A stretch of 64,000 nucleotides of DNA from Synechococcus sp. 8F6 (GTDB taxonomy: Bacteria > Cyanobacteriota > Cyanobacteriia > PCC-6307 > Cyanobiaceae). Below the pieces are notes generated by a model, which was given only the letters and a program-made list of their open reading frames with translations, did not search any database and was not told where the DNA came from. Made by a program: the position numbers and the translations under genes. Positions 54,441 through 63,697 of the stretch are shown here, piece after piece. The stretch's first letter is position 1; each line of letters starts with the position of its first letter. The DNA is taken from assembly GCF_002252665.1 (NCBI RefSeq), contig NZ_NQKZ01000008.1:56920-120919 (forward strand). The letters run 5' to 3'.

Positions 54441-55240
54441 ACGTGTTGATGGAGCCCTGGTGGCTGATTCCCTTCCTCCTGGCCGGGCTGTGTGGCCTGG
54501 TGTGCCCCCTGCTGGGCACGCTGTTGGTGGTGCAGCAACGAGTGCTCACCACGAATCTAATGGCCTACGCCGTATTGCCCGGCGTCGTGATAGCCAAGGC
54601 CCTTGGCTTGCCGGAGCTGCTGGGTGGCATGGGCGGGGCCATCGGTGCGGTGCTCCTGGCCGAGCTGCTGATGGCGGGCCGCCCCTCCGGCAGCGGCCAG
54701 GCGGAGGCCGTGCTCAACACCGTGTTGGCCGCCAGCCTCGGACTGGGGGTGCTCCTGGTCCAGGGCCTGGAATTGCCGGTGGATCTCGATGGCCTGCTGT
54801 TCGGCGATCTGCTGGTGGCAGGCCCCGCAGACCTGCTGCGCCTGCTAGCGGCCCTGGCCCTACTCCTACTGGTGCTGCGGCTGCGCTTCCACCAGCTGCA
54901 GTGGCTGGGGCTAGACCCGGAGGGCGCCGCTGACATCGAACTGCCGCTGCGCGGCCTGCGGCTGCTGATGGCCGCTCTCACGGCCCTGGTCGTAGTCAGT
55001 GCCACCGCCGCCGTGGGCCTAGCCCTGGTGATGGCGCTGATCTGCGCCCCTTCTCTGGCAGTTCTTTCACGCGCCGAGAGCTTGGCTCAGGCCCTACGCC
55101 TGGTAGCCGGGCTGGGCGTGGGGGTAGGCGTCACCGGCTGCGGCCTAGCGCTGGGATTCAACCTGCCTCCCGGGCCCCTGATGGCTTGCTTCTGCTTGCC
55201 ACTGCTGTGGCTGAAGCCAGCACCCCGCTCCTGGGACTGA
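54437..55240 (+). CDS. zinc ABC transporter permease (ZnuB-like, second set)
   Basis: 267 aa, eight or so membrane helices. Family features: LLGTLLVVQQRVLTTNLMAY, AVLPGVVIAK and LVMALICAPSLAVL. The 3' 83 nt overlap the coding sequence of the convergent znuB1. Confidence 0.88.
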   Translation: MNVLMEPWWLIPFLLAGLCGLVCPLLGTLLVVQQRVLTTNLMAYAVLPGVVIAKALGLPELLGGMGGAIGAVLLAELLMAGRPSGSGQAEAVLNTVLAASLGLGVLLVQGLELPVDLDGLLFGDLLVAGPADLLRLLAALALLLLVLRLRFHQLQWLGLDPEGAADIELPLRGLRLLMAALTALVVVSATAAVGLALVMALICAPSLAVLSRAESLAQALRLVAGLGVGVGVTGCGLALGFNLPPGPLMACFCLPLLWLKPAPRSWD

Positions 55241-56051
55241 GCTGGCTCACCAGCAGCGCCGCCAGAAAGCCCAGGAATTGCACGATCACCACACACGGAC
55301 CGGAGGGCAGGTTGGTGAGGCCGGAGCCCAGTAGGCCAAGCAAGGCACAGCCACCGCCCAAGGTGGCTGAGGCGAGGGCATAGAGCGGGAAGTGGCGGCT
55401 CACGAGCCGCCCCCCGCAGGCCGGAATCACCACAAAGGCGCTGATTAACAGCACCCCCACCGCCTTGATTGACACCGCCACCACTACCGCCAGCAGCACG
55501 ATGAAGATCAGGCGGTGACGGTTGGCTCCCACCCCGAAGGCTCCGGCGAGATCGCTGTTGAGGGTGAGCAGCACCTGGGCCCGCAGGCTCAAGGCGAGAT
55601 AGAGCAAGGCACCGAGCAACAGCACCGCGATCACCGTCAGATCGCTCCAGCTGATGCCGAGGATGTCGCCGAACAGCAACTGCTGGATGCCGCCGCGATA
55701 GGCCTCCACCAGGCTCAGCGCCACCACCGCAAAGGCCAGAGAGGTGGAATACACGATGTTCAGCAGGGCGTCTGCCGGTAGGCCGCTGCGGGCCACCAGC
55801 TGGTTCACCAGCAGGGCGAACACCACCGCGAAAGGGATCAGCACCAAGGTGGGATTGACCCCCAGCAGGATTCCCAGGCTGATGCCCAGCAGGGCGGAAT
55901 GACCGAGGGCATCGCTAAAGAACGAGAGCTGACGCAGCACCGCGAAACTGCCCAATAGCCCACCTAGGGCGCCGGTAAGCAAGCCGCCGAGCAGAGCCCG
56001 CTGCATGAACGGCTGGCCAACAATCTCCAGCAATCCTGCGGCATCAACCAT
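55158..56051 (-). CDS. znuB: zinc ABC transporter permease (ZnuB, first set)
   Basis: 297 aa from ATG 56051 (MVDAAGLLEIVGQPFMQRAL). Permease hallmarks GSFAVLRQLSFFSDALGHSA, GISLGILLGVNPTL and KAVGVLLISAFVVIPA. The start overlaps the znuC stop by 8 nt. Membrane channel of ZnuABC. Confidence 0.9.
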   Translation of the reverse strand: MVDAAGLLEIVGQPFMQRALLGGLLTGALGGLLGSFAVLRQLSFFSDALGHSALLGISLGILLGVNPTLVLIPFAVVFALLVNQLVARSGLPADALLNIVYSTSLAFAVVALSLVEAYRGGIQQLLFGDILGISWSDLTVIAVLLLGALLYLALSLRAQVLLTLNSDLAGAFGVGANRHRLIFIVLLAVVVAVSIKAVGVLLISAFVVIPACGGRLVSRHFPLYALASATLGGGCALLGLLGSGLTNLPSGPCVVIVQFLGFLAALLVSQLSPRSGVLASATAVASRSKPSGAREAG

Positions 56052-56835
56052 GGCCAGCAATCCCGGCATGGTTATGGCGGTAAGGCACCACATTGGGGCC
56101 ATAGAGCTCGGCCAACCGCGCTGGGCTGAGGGCATGGTCGGGGGCACCGCTGCAACGCAGGCGCCGATTTAGGCACAACACCTGATCACAGCTGCGGCGC
56201 ACCATCTCCAGATCGTGCGACACCTGCAGCACGGTCCAGCCTTCCTGGCGACGCAGGTCCAGCAGCAGCTCCTGGAACTGCTCGCTGCTGGGGGCATCGA
56301 GACCGGCCTGCGCCTCATCGAGCACCAGCAGCTGACGGGGCCGCACCACACAGAAGGCCAGCAACACTCGCTTGAGCTGGCCACCGGAGAGCTCGCTGAG
56401 CCGGCGATCCTCCAGGTCCTGGCAGCCGGTGCGCTCCAGGGCACGGAGCATGGCCTTGGTTCGGCGCTTGTTGCCCAGCCAGGCCAAGCTCAGGCCTGGT
56501 TGATCAAAGCCAAAGCCCACGAATTCGCCCACCGTGAGGGGGAAGCGGCCCTGCAATGCCAGGCTCTGGGGCAAGTAAGCGATCTGGGCACGCACCGAAC
56601 GGGGCAATTCACCCGCCGGACCCAGCGCATGGCCAAGGATCTCCACGTTGCCTGAGGCCCTGGGAAGCAGACCCAACAAAGCAGCTACCAGGCTGCTCTT
56701 GCCGGCACCGTTGGGACCCACCAGGGCCGTGTCAGTTTCGCGGGCGAGCTGAAAGCTCACCTGCTCCACAGCCAGCTGCTCGCCACGGCGAACACTCAGG
56801 CCATCAACCGACAGCACTGGGGCGTTGTCTGTCAT
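56044..56835 (-). CDS. znuC: zinc ABC transporter ATPase (ZnuC, first set)
   Basis: 263 aa: Walker A GPNGAGKSS, LSELSGGQLKRVLLAFCVV, LLVLDEAQAGLD (Glu-Ala in place of the usual Glu-Pro), and VSHDLEMVRRSCDQVLCLN. Start overlaps the znuA stop (ATGA). A short linker KRRTKAMLRALERTG is typical of metal ABC ATPases. Confidence 0.9.
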   Translation of the reverse strand: MTDNAPVLSVDGLSVRRGEQLAVEQVSFQLARETDTALVGPNGAGKSSLVAALLGLLPRASGNVEILGHALGPAGELPRSVRAQIAYLPQSLALQGRFPLTVGEFVGFGFDQPGLSLAWLGNKRRTKAMLRALERTGCQDLEDRRLSELSGGQLKRVLLAFCVVRPRQLLVLDEAQAGLDAPSSEQFQELLLDLRRQEGWTVLQVSHDLEMVRRSCDQVLCLNRRLRCSGAPDHALSPARLAELYGPNVVPYRHNHAGIAGHG

Positions 56836-57797
56836 TGGCCGAAGGCTTGGCGCAGATCAGTCACGTTGTGGCGCATCAGCTTCAGATAGGTCGAGGGATC
56901 GCGCGAGGCATCCTCCGTGGCTGTCTCCATCGGATCAAACACCACCACCTTCACCCCTAGATCCTTAGCCAAGGCATTAAAGGAGCGGTTGCCTTCCTGG
57001 GGTTCGCTCAGCAGGGCCTTGAGCTGGCTGGTCTTCACCGCGGCCGCCACCCGCTGGAGATCAGCCGGTGCTGGATTGAGCTCGGGCACATCCACCAGGT
57101 AATCAGCTTTGAGCCCATAGCGCTGGGCGAAGTAGGGGGCGAAGTCGTGGAAAGCCACAAACGTTTTGCCCCGATAGGGCTCAAGTTGGCTGGCGATGTC
57201 GCTGTTGAGCTGCTTCAGCTCGGCGGTGTATGCCGCTGCGTTGCGCTTGTAACCCTCAGCGCAACTGGGGTCGGCCTTCACCAGACCGTCGCGGATCGTC
57301 TCCACCTGCTGCACCGCCCGCAAGGGATCCAGCCAGATGTGGGGATTCACAGCGCCGTGAGCATGGCCATGCCCATGGTTGTGCTCCTCGCCTTGGGCGG
57401 CGTCATGGTGATCCGTTTCCAGCGTGGCGACGCCGCTGCTGGAATCGATCACCTGCAGCTGTGAATTGCCGGCGGAGGCCACGAGCTTGTCGAGGAAGCT
57501 CTCCATCTCCAAGCCGTTTTTCACCAGCACCCTGGCCTGGCGCAGGGCGCTCAGGTCTCCGGGCTTGGCCTGGAAATCGTGGGGGCCAGTGCTGGGCGGG
57601 ATCAGGGCGGTGACCGTGGCGCAATCCCCAGCCACTGCACGGGTGAACAGGGTGATCGGCAGGAAGGTGGTGACCACCGGCAGCTTGGCGCCGCTGGAGG
57701 AACTCTCAGCCTTCTGCTGGGGCGCTCCGCAGGCCGCCAGAAGCAGCGAGAGAGTGATCGCCCCTGCGCGGGTCAACAGAACGTGGATGGGCGCCAT
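56832..57797 (-). CDS. znuA: zinc ABC transporter substrate-binding lipoprotein (ZnuA, first set)
   Basis: 321 aa. Lipoprotein signal MAPIHVLLTRAGAITLSLLL then AACG (lipobox Cys). Zinc ligands: STGPHDFQAKPGD, a His-rich loop TDHHDAAQGEEHNHGHGHAH, VNPHIWLDPLRA and AFHDFAPYFAQRYGL. The His loop is typical of zinc-specific ZnuA. A Zur site lies about 55 nt upstream of the start. Confidence 0.93.
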   Translation of the reverse strand: MAPIHVLLTRAGAITLSLLLAACGAPQQKAESSSSGAKLPVVTTFLPITLFTRAVAGDCATVTALIPPSTGPHDFQAKPGDLSALRQARVLVKNGLEMESFLDKLVASAGNSQLQVIDSSSGVATLETDHHDAAQGEEHNHGHGHAHGAVNPHIWLDPLRAVQQVETIRDGLVKADPSCAEGYKRNAAAYTAELKQLNSDIASQLEPYRGKTFVAFHDFAPYFAQRYGLKADYLVDVPELNPAPADLQRVAAAVKTSQLKALLSEPQEGNRSFNALAKDLGVKVVVFDPMETATEDASRDPSTYLKLMRHNVTDLRQAFGQ

Positions 57798-57851
57798 CGG
57801 TAGATAAGACGGAGACAGGAGGCAACCAGGGCGACAGCGGGCCGCCAAGGA

Positions 57852-57866
57852 TGAGAACCATTCTCA
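57852..57866 (-). promoter_or_regulatory. candidate Zur box 3
   Basis: TGAGAA-CCA-TTCTCA, perfect 6-bp arms, upstream of znuA. It overlaps the hisI2 stop codon, so the znuABC promoter lies inside the end of the preceding gene. Confidence 0.75.
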
Positions 57867-58493
57867 CTCTAGCGGTGATCGGCGGGCCTGCCACAGCAGT
57901 TCGCGCCATGGGATACCGCGTGCGCCCAGGCTGTCCTGCAGGGCATCCAACAGCGCCAGGGCGCAGGCCAGGTCATCCGTCCCTGGTGGCCGCTGCCATT
58001 GCTGAGCAAGCGCTTCAGTTGCCTGATGCAGCTTCGCTAGCGGCTCCTGAACGGGGCTGGCGACCAGATCCAGCAGGCGCTGGTGCGCACGATCACTGAG
58101 GGCATCCGCCGGTGGAGCGAGTGCCGCCGGACCACCTCCTGTTGGGGTGGCACCGGTCTCGTAGAAGCAACCCCTCGCCCCGGTATGGCAGGCCACATCG
58201 CCAACCTGCTCGACGCTCAGCAGGAGGGCGTCGGCATCGCAGTCGTAGCGAAACCCCCGCAGCAGCTGGAGGTGACCACTGGTGGCTCCCTTGTGCCACA
58301 ACTCCTGGCGCGAGCGACTCCAGTAGTGCACCTGGCCGGTCTCAAACGTTGCTAGCAGCGAGGCCCGGTTCATCCACGCGAGCATCAGCACTGCACCATC
58401 GAGCCAGTCCTGGGTGATGGCAGGGATCAAGCCATCGCTGTTGAAGCGCAGGTGGTTGATGCAGGCGACGGGCCACTGTTCTATGGTGCTCAT
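57864..58493 (-). CDS. phosphoribosyl-AMP cyclohydrolase paralogue (HisI2-like)
   Basis: 209 aa from ATG 58493. HisI domain over 20-115: [39 protein letters not shown], and all three zinc Cys (DCD, ACHTG, GCFYE). The C-terminal 90 residues do not look like a normal HisE domain. HisI2 paralogues in Zur regulons are a known theme in COG0523 gene clusters. Third gene of the 60026-57864 operon; start overlaps the WD40 gene. Confidence 0.85.
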   Translation of the reverse strand: MSTIEQWPVACINHLRFNSDGLIPAITQDWLDGAVLMLAWMNRASLLATFETGQVHYWSRSRQELWHKGATSGHLQLLRGFRYDCDADALLLSVEQVGDVACHTGARGCFYETGATPTGGGPAALAPPADALSDRAHQRLLDLVASPVQEPLAKLHQATEALAQQWQRPPGTDDLACALALLDALQDSLGARGIPWRELLWQARRSPLE

Positions 58494-59587
58494 GGCATGG
58501 CCTCCCCCCCTGGATCGAGGGGCCACATCACCCAAGCACCCTCCTCTCCACCAGCGGCCAGGGCCTGGCCGTCGGATCGCCAGGCCAAGCTGGTGAGCGG
58601 CTGGCCATCGAGTTCGAGCACCTGCATCAAGGTCCCGGCTTCGCTCCAGAGCGCCGCGGTGCCATCCCGCGATGCCGTGACGATCGGGGCCTCGGCAGGG
58701 CCACAGGCCAGCGCCACGATCCGATCCAGATGAAAGGGCAGCAGCACGGCGTTCCAGGCCTCGAGGGCATCTCCCTGGCCCCACCACACGACGGCGGCCT
58801 CCGCCGCTGCCACCAGCAGCGCTTGCACTCCACTGGGTAAGCGCGACAACGCGAGGGCGTGGATCTTGCCCGGCAGGTCACCGACGCCAAGCATGGGTTG
58901 CTGCAGATCTCGCCACAGCACCAGGCGCCGATCCACGAGGCCCGCCGCCAGCCAAGGCGGATCCACGCCCCACACCAGCTGCAGCACGGCCGAGCCCGTT
59001 GCCAGCTGCTGGGGCCGTGGTGTACGCGCTGATCCCAGTGGCAGGCTCCAGATCCACACGCCCTGGCCGGTGCCCACCGCTAATTGGTCGCCCGCAGGGC
59101 TCCAGCTCAGGGCCATCACCGCGCCTCCCGGGCTGCACAGCGGCGGCAACCAGACCTTGTCCTCGCTGTGCCAGATCCAGAGTTCTGATCCCCTAGCCAC
59201 GGCCAACAGGGGGCCAGCCGGCTGCCAGGCCAGCTGATCGATCCAGCCCCCGACTGCCGGCACGGTGACCTGCAGCGGCACCTCACCGTCCAGGCACCAA
59301 AGCGAAAGCGCGCCAGATTCGCCGCCCGCGGCAAGCCAGCGGCCACAGCTGGAGAACCCCAGGGCGTCAAAGCCCTGAGCAGCAGTTTCACCGGCTTCGT
59401 GCAGGGGCCAATCCACGCCAGCGGTGAAATCAACGAGGATGAAGTCTCCAGATGAGCTGGCGACAGCCAATTGGGCTGCCCGGGGTCTCCAGGCCAAGCC
59501 AGTGACGCAGCCCTGAATAGTGCCGCGAAGCTGCTGGCTCACCGGCCCCTTGGTCGTCGGCTCCGCCAGACCTGAGCATTCAGTCAT
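58490..59587 (-). CDS. WD40-repeat protein in zinc island
   Basis: 365 aa of repeated blades: [77 protein letters not shown]. About seven blades, soluble, no signal peptide. Paralogous to the protein at 61122. ATG 59587 overlaps the upstream stop by 8 nt. Scaffold function inferred. Confidence 0.85.
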   Translation of the reverse strand: MTECSGLAEPTTKGPVSQQLRGTIQGCVTGLAWRPRAAQLAVASSSGDFILVDFTAGVDWPLHEAGETAAQGFDALGFSSCGRWLAAGGESGALSLWCLDGEVPLQVTVPAVGGWIDQLAWQPAGPLLAVARGSELWIWHSEDKVWLPPLCSPGGAVMALSWSPAGDQLAVGTGQGVWIWSLPLGSARTPRPQQLATGSAVLQLVWGVDPPWLAAGLVDRRLVLWRDLQQPMLGVGDLPGKIHALALSRLPSGVQALLVAAAEAAVVWWGQGDALEAWNAVLLPFHLDRIVALACGPAEAPIVTASRDGTAALWSEAGTLMQVLELDGQPLTSLAWRSDGQALAAGGEEGAWVMWPLDPGGEAMP

Positions 59588-60026
59588 CACGGCTCATCGT
59601 GCTGTGCTCCAGCAATTGATTCAGCTGCCAGCGACGCGCGTCGTGGGGATCGGGGGCCAGTTCGCCGACCAGCTCTCGGGCCAGGTGCTCGACCATCGGC
59701 GGCCACTCCACCTGGCCGGTGCGCTCGAGCAGAACCTCCACCGAGAGCAGCCACGCCTGCAGCACCCGCAGATCGCTCAGAACCTGCTGCCGGCCGATGA
59801 TCCGCCGCTCCAGAGAGGGTGGCTCGCTGGCCAGTTGCTGCACAACGGCCGTCGTCAGGCTTTGCATCGCCTGGATGCAGGCCCAGAGCTGCTCCTGCTG
59901 CCCCCTCAGGCTGCCCCGGCGGCGCAGCAACCCATCGTGGAGCCGATCGAACCGTGCCTGCTCTTCAGCTGAGGGTTCCTGCTCCCAGGGGTCCTGCTCA
60001 GCAAAGTCCCGCCCATCCAAGGTCAT
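59580..60026 (-). CDS. conserved hypothetical helical protein
   Basis: 148 aa, mostly amphipathic helix: EEQARFDRLHDGLLRRRGSL, QEQLWACIQAMQSLTTAVVQ, QVLSDLRVLQAWLLSVEVLL. Acidic at both ends. First gene of an operon with the WD40 and HisI2 genes, 60 nt after Zur box 4. No domain recognised. Confidence 0.6.
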   Translation of the reverse strand: MTLDGRDFAEQDPWEQEPSAEEQARFDRLHDGLLRRRGSLRGQQEQLWACIQAMQSLTTAVVQQLASEPPSLERRIIGRQQVLSDLRVLQAWLLSVEVLLERTGQVEWPPMVEHLARELVGELAPDPHDARRWQLNQLLEHSTMSRDD

Positions 60027-60086
60027 CAGATCAGCAATGGGTCAGACCCTCGTCGCAGGGGCAGTGGCACGGTTCTCACGAAGGAA

Positions 60087-60102
60087 CGAGAATCGTTCTC
60101 AT
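60087..60102. promoter_or_regulatory. candidate Zur box 4 (divergent)
   Basis: CGAGAATCGTTCTCAT: GAGAA-TCG-TTCTC with a second possible register GAACGA/TCGTTC. Lies between the divergent starts 60026 and 60136. A partial GGTTCTCAC is 20 nt away. Confidence 0.7.
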
Positions 60103-60135
60103 AGAGTACCGCGCTGATTCGGGTCGGTCCCGGCG

Positions 60136-60864
60136 ATGCAGCAAGTGGTTCCCTCATGCCAGGGGCAAGGCCCTAGCGCTATTGCAGGATCAGCGCCGGT
60201 GCTGACCGTGGCGTTGCAGGCCGGCGAGCTGCGTGGCGGGCGGCGAACGGAACGGCAGCTGCTCTCCTTGGCAGTGGGCCAGGGCGTCCTGCCCCCCTGG
60301 CTGGAAAAGGAATTGGCTTCCATGAAGCCCGGCACGCTGAGGCGTTGGCGCGTGGGGCCTCGCGAGCGGCCACACGTCCTGGTGGGGCATCCCTGGCTGT
60401 CTCGCAACGGCCTGATCTGGCTGGAGGTTGAAGTACTGGAGGCACGCCAGCCGTCGCTGCCGGACAAGGGACCCAGCGGCTGCGCCCTGATCAGTCAGAG
60501 CGACGTTCAGTTGTTGTTCGAACGCTGGAACAAGGCGTTGCTGAGCCAGGATCCGGAGCAGGTGGCGCGCCTATACAGCCGTGATGCGCTGCTGCTTCCC
60601 ACGCTCTCGGATGAACCGCGCACCGACCACGACAGCATCGTGGATTACTTCAGTCACTTTTTACAGAGGAGCCCCCATGGCGAAATCAGCCAGCGGGAAA
60701 TCCTGATTGGCTGCAACATGCTTCAGGATGCGGGGCTCTACACCTTTCGGTTTGCCGATGGCAGCAGCGCGGAAGCGCGCTACAGCTTTATCTACGTCTT
60801 CGAGCACGGGGAGTGGAAGATCTCGCATCATCACTCCTCGTTACAGCCCGAATCGGCTGCCTGA
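60136..60864 (+). CDS. FKBP-like / NTF2-like two-domain protein
   Basis: 242 aa. The first 115 residues resemble an FKBP/SlyD-type fold by pattern: LSLAVGQGVLPPWLEKELAS then MKPGTLRRWRVGP, closing with GHPWLSRNGLIWLEVEVLEA. Residues 120-240 are an NTF2-like (SnoaL/CaMKII-association type) domain: DVQLLFERWNKALLSQDPEQ, DYFSHFLQRSPHG and YSFIYVFEHGEWKISHHHSS. The FKBP assignment is by eye. Under a Zur-like site; the HHHSS tail could bind metal. Confidence 0.55.
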   Translation: MQQVVPSCQGQGPSAIAGSAPVLTVALQAGELRGGRRTERQLLSLAVGQGVLPPWLEKELASMKPGTLRRWRVGPRERPHVLVGHPWLSRNGLIWLEVEVLEARQPSLPDKGPSGCALISQSDVQLLFERWNKALLSQDPEQVARLYSRDALLLPTLSDEPRTDHDSIVDYFSHFLQRSPHGEISQREILIGCNMLQDAGLYTFRFADGSSAEARYSFIYVFEHGEWKISHHHSSLQPESAA

Positions 60865-60879
60865 TTCACACCGCTGCTG

Positions 60880-61155
60880 ATGACATCTCCCTTGCGTTCG
60901 CTGCTGGGGCAGCTGCTGTTGTTCCTGATTCGGGGCTATCAGATCCTGATCAGCCCGCTGCTGGGGCCGAATTGCCGCTTCACCCCCAGTTGCTCCCAAT
61001 ACGCGCTCGAAGCCATTGAGATCCATGGACCCTGGCGCGGCTGTTGGCTGGCGCTCTGCCGGCTGGGTCGCTGCCATCCCCTCCACCCGGGTGGCTACGA
61101 CCCGGTGCCGCCTGCTGCGGATCAGCCAAAGCCGCTGCCGGAGGAACTGCGCTGA
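60880..61155 (+). CDS. yidD: membrane protein insertion efficiency factor YidD
   Basis: 91 aa: [20 protein letters not shown] then [20 protein letters not shown] and [17 protein letters not shown], the whole YidD signature with its Cys. Helps Sec/YidC insertion. 15 nt after the FKBP/NTF2 gene. The last 34 nt overlap the convergent WD40 gene. Confidence 0.95.
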   Translation: MTSPLRSLLGQLLLFLIRGYQILISPLLGPNCRFTPSCSQYALEAIEIHGPWRGCWLALCRLGRCHPLHPGGYDPVPPAADQPKPLPEELR

Positions 61156-62222
61156 CGCTCACGCGCCGGCACCGCCACCGGCCACAACCACCAGCGCCCG
61201 TTGGCATCGCCGGCGGCCAGATGCCGTCCATCCGCTCGCCAGGCCAGAGCGTTGAAGCCGCTGCCCTGCCCCTCGAAGGGCTGCATCAGCTGACCCCGCC
61301 CATCCCAGAGCGCCACAGTGCCGTCGCTGGAGGCACTGGCCAGCAGGGTGCTGCCGGGCGCAAAGGCCAGCGCATTGACGCGTTTTTCGTGCCACAGCAA
61401 CTGTTCGGGTTGCCAGGCCTTGGCCCCCTGTTTCACCTGCGTCCACAGGATCACGGCCTCTGCGGCAGAACTAGCGAGCAGCGGGGCCAGGCGGCCGGGC
61501 TGCTCGCTCCAGGCCAGCTGGCGCACCTTGGCGGGGAAACCGCTGAACTGCCAGGGCTGGCCTTGGCAGCCCTGCGGCCACACCAGTAAGGAGCGATCCA
61601 GCATCCCGCAGGCCAGCTGGTGACCCGGCCCTGAAAAAGCCAGGGCAAGACCCGCAGATGCGATGGCATGGCGCAGCGGCGGATCCGACGGCGAGCTCAG
61701 ACATGGCTGCCAGAGCACCAGCTCACCGTGGCAGCTGGCAGCCAGTTGCACCCCATCGGCGCTCCAGGCCAGGGCCTGGATGGTTCCAGGCAATTCCAGC
61801 GGTGGATCAAGCCACTGACGAGCGGCCCCATCCCAGAGCCGCAGCTCGCGCTCGGCCGCCACTGCCAGCAGCAAACCACCCGGCTGCCAGGCCGCCGCAT
61901 CGATCCAGCCGCTGCCCAGCGGGATGGGATCCATGGCCAGCGGCCGCACTCCAGTGCCACCTAGCTCCCAGAGCAGCAGCTCGCCGGCCTGGCCAGCGGC
62001 CATTAGGAACTGGCCATTGCCGCTGAAACCCACCACGTCAAGGCTGCTGTCATGGTCGCCCCGCAGCAGCTCCTCACAGCCGGCGCGGAAATCGAGCAGC
62101 AGCAATTCACCACCGGTGCTGGTGATGGCTAGAAACTCACCATCAACCGACCAGGCCATCGCCGAGATCGGCTGCTGCAGATCTCCGCAGAGCCGTTCGC
62201 TCACCAGGGTTGCCTGAGCCAT
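61122..62222 (-). CDS. second WD40-repeat protein of zinc island
   Basis: 366 aa from ATG 62222 ([20 protein letters not shown]). Blades: [60 protein letters not shown] and [20 protein letters not shown]. Paralogue of the protein at 58490. Lies 7 nt after the COG0523 gene on the same strand, so it is cotranscribed with it. Confidence 0.88.
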   Translation of the reverse strand: MAQATLVSERLCGDLQQPISAMAWSVDGEFLAITSTGGELLLLDFRAGCEELLRGDHDSSLDVVGFSGNGQFLMAAGQAGELLLWELGGTGVRPLAMDPIPLGSGWIDAAAWQPGGLLLAVAAERELRLWDGAARQWLDPPLELPGTIQALAWSADGVQLAASCHGELVLWQPCLSSPSDPPLRHAIASAGLALAFSGPGHQLACGMLDRSLLVWPQGCQGQPWQFSGFPAKVRQLAWSEQPGRLAPLLASSAAEAVILWTQVKQGAKAWQPEQLLWHEKRVNALAFAPGSTLLASASSDGTVALWDGRGQLMQPFEGQGSGFNALAWRADGRHLAAGDANGRWWLWPVAVPARERQRSSSGSGFG

Positions 62223-62229
62223 CGCCTGC

Positions 62230-63213
62230 TCAGGCCACACACGCCAGGAAGCTGGCTCGCAGGGCCTCAGCATCGAGATTGCGGCCGATGATTACAAATT
62301 CGCTGCGGCGCCGCTCACCGGCTTTCCAGGGGCGATCGAAATCGCCATCAACCAGCATGTGGACCGACTGCAGCACATAGCGCTCATCCTTGCCAGCCAG
62401 CTGGATGATGCCCTTCATGCGGAACAGATCCGGCCCGCGGCTGCTCACCAGCTCCGAGATCCAGCTACCCAACCTCTCCATATCCATGGGCCGCTCCTCC
62501 ACTAGGGCCACAGAACCCACGGCATCGTCGTGCTCATGGGCGTGCTCATCCACCAAAAAGCCCGGATCGAGACTCAGGGCCCGCTCCAGCTCGAAGGCTT
62601 CCACCCCCAGCAGCTCCTGCATCGGCACCTCCGCGTTGTGGCTGGTGAGCAAGCGAGCCACGGGGTTGATGGCGCGCACGCGCCGCTCGATTGCAGCGCG
62701 CTCGGCGTCGCTCACCAGATCGGCCTTGTTGAGCACCAGCACGTCGGCAAAGGCCAGTTGCTCCTGCACCTCTTCCGTATCCCAGTGCTGCTCCACGTGT
62801 TTGAGATCCACCAGCGTCACCACCGCATCGAGCCGCAGCTCATCGCGCAGGTCTTCATCCACAAAGAAGGTCTGGATCACCGGGGCTGGATCAGCCAGGC
62901 CGGTGGTTTCGATCACCAGATGGTCAAAGCGGTCGCGCCGTTTCATCAGGTTGCCGATGATCCGGATCAGATCACCGCGCACGGTGCAGCAAATGCAACC
63001 GTTGTTCATCTCGAAGATCTCCTCATCGGCATCCACCACCAGCTGGTTGTCGATGCCCACCTCGCCAAACTCGTTGACGATCACCGCCACCTTGAGGCCG
63101 TGCTCGTGGGTGAGGATCCGGTTCAGCAGGGTGGTCTTGCCGGCACCGAGGTAACCGGTGAGCACGGTCACTGGCAGGCGCTCGGCGGCGGGAACGGGGC
63201 TGGAGAAGGCCAT
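62230..63213 (-). CDS. COG0523 (CobW-type) GTPase metallochaperone, second copy
   Basis: 327 aa. Walker A GYLGAGKT at 20-27, CICC at 73-76, [22 protein letters not shown] modest acidic/His loop (DEHAHEHDD) before the CobW_C domain GPDLFRMKGIIQLAGKDERY. The His loop is shorter than in the first copy, so the two may have different metal affinity. Divergent from zur across Zur box 5. Confidence 0.93.
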   Translation of the reverse strand: MAFSSPVPAAERLPVTVLTGYLGAGKTTLLNRILTHEHGLKVAVIVNEFGEVGIDNQLVVDADEEIFEMNNGCICCTVRGDLIRIIGNLMKRRDRFDHLVIETTGLADPAPVIQTFFVDEDLRDELRLDAVVTLVDLKHVEQHWDTEEVQEQLAFADVLVLNKADLVSDAERAAIERRVRAINPVARLLTSHNAEVPMQELLGVEAFELERALSLDPGFLVDEHAHEHDDAVGSVALVEERPMDMERLGSWISELVSSRGPDLFRMKGIIQLAGKDERYVLQSVHMLVDGDFDRPWKAGERRRSEFVIIGRNLDAEALRASFLACVA

Positions 63214-63238
63214 GGCCAGGCTGGGTCGGGCCCAAGAG

Positions 63239-63258
63239 TGAGAATGGTTGTCGTTCTA
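63239..63258. promoter_or_regulatory. candidate Zur box 5 (divergent)
   Basis: TGAGAATGGTTGTCGTTCTA; arms AGAA/TTCT within a Fur-box-length dyad. More degenerate than the others. Between COG0523-2 and zur, suggesting zur autoregulation. Confidence 0.5.
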
Positions 63259-63286
63259 GCAGCGGCGGCAGCCCGGGTCAGTGCCG

Positions 63287-63697
63287 ATGGCTTCCACGAT
63301 TCCCCTCCCCAGACAGCAGCGTCTGCTCCAGCTGCTCCGGCTGGCGGAAGGCGAACTAAGCGCCCAGGAGCTGCATCAGCGGTTGAGGGATGCCCAACAA
63401 GGCACGGGGCTGGCCACCGTGTATCGGGGGCTCAAACTGCTGCAGCAGGCCGGCCTGGTGCGCTGCCGCAAGCTCTCCAACGGCGAAACCGTCTACGCCC
63501 CGCTGGAACGTGACGAGCATCACCTGATCTGTGTGCAGTGCGGCTCCAGCCAGCCCTTGCCGCTCTGCCCCCTTGGCACTAGCAGCCTGGGCCTGAATGC
63601 GGTGCTGCTGCAGGGGTTTAGGCCGTTGTTTCACACCTTCGAAATCCACGGACTCTGCAGCCGCTGCCAGCAAGTCGAGGTTGGGCTGGATGGCTGA
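63287..63697 (+). CDS. zur: zinc uptake regulator Zur (Fur family)
   Basis: 136 aa. Winged HTH GTGLATVYRGLKLLQQAGLV, then LERDEHHLICVQCGSSQPL with the first CxxC, and EIHGLCSRCQQVEVG with the second. The two CxxC pairs are the structural zinc site; DEHHLI and EIHG provide regulatory ligands. Position beside Zur-type boxes and zinc genes supports Zur over Fur. ATG 63287; GTG 63281 is possible. Confidence 0.9.
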   Translation: MASTIPLPRQQRLLQLLRLAEGELSAQELHQRLRDAQQGTGLATVYRGLKLLQQAGLVRCRKLSNGETVYAPLERDEHHLICVQCGSSQPLPLCPLGTSSLGLNAVLLQGFRPLFHTFEIHGLCSRCQQVEVGLDG

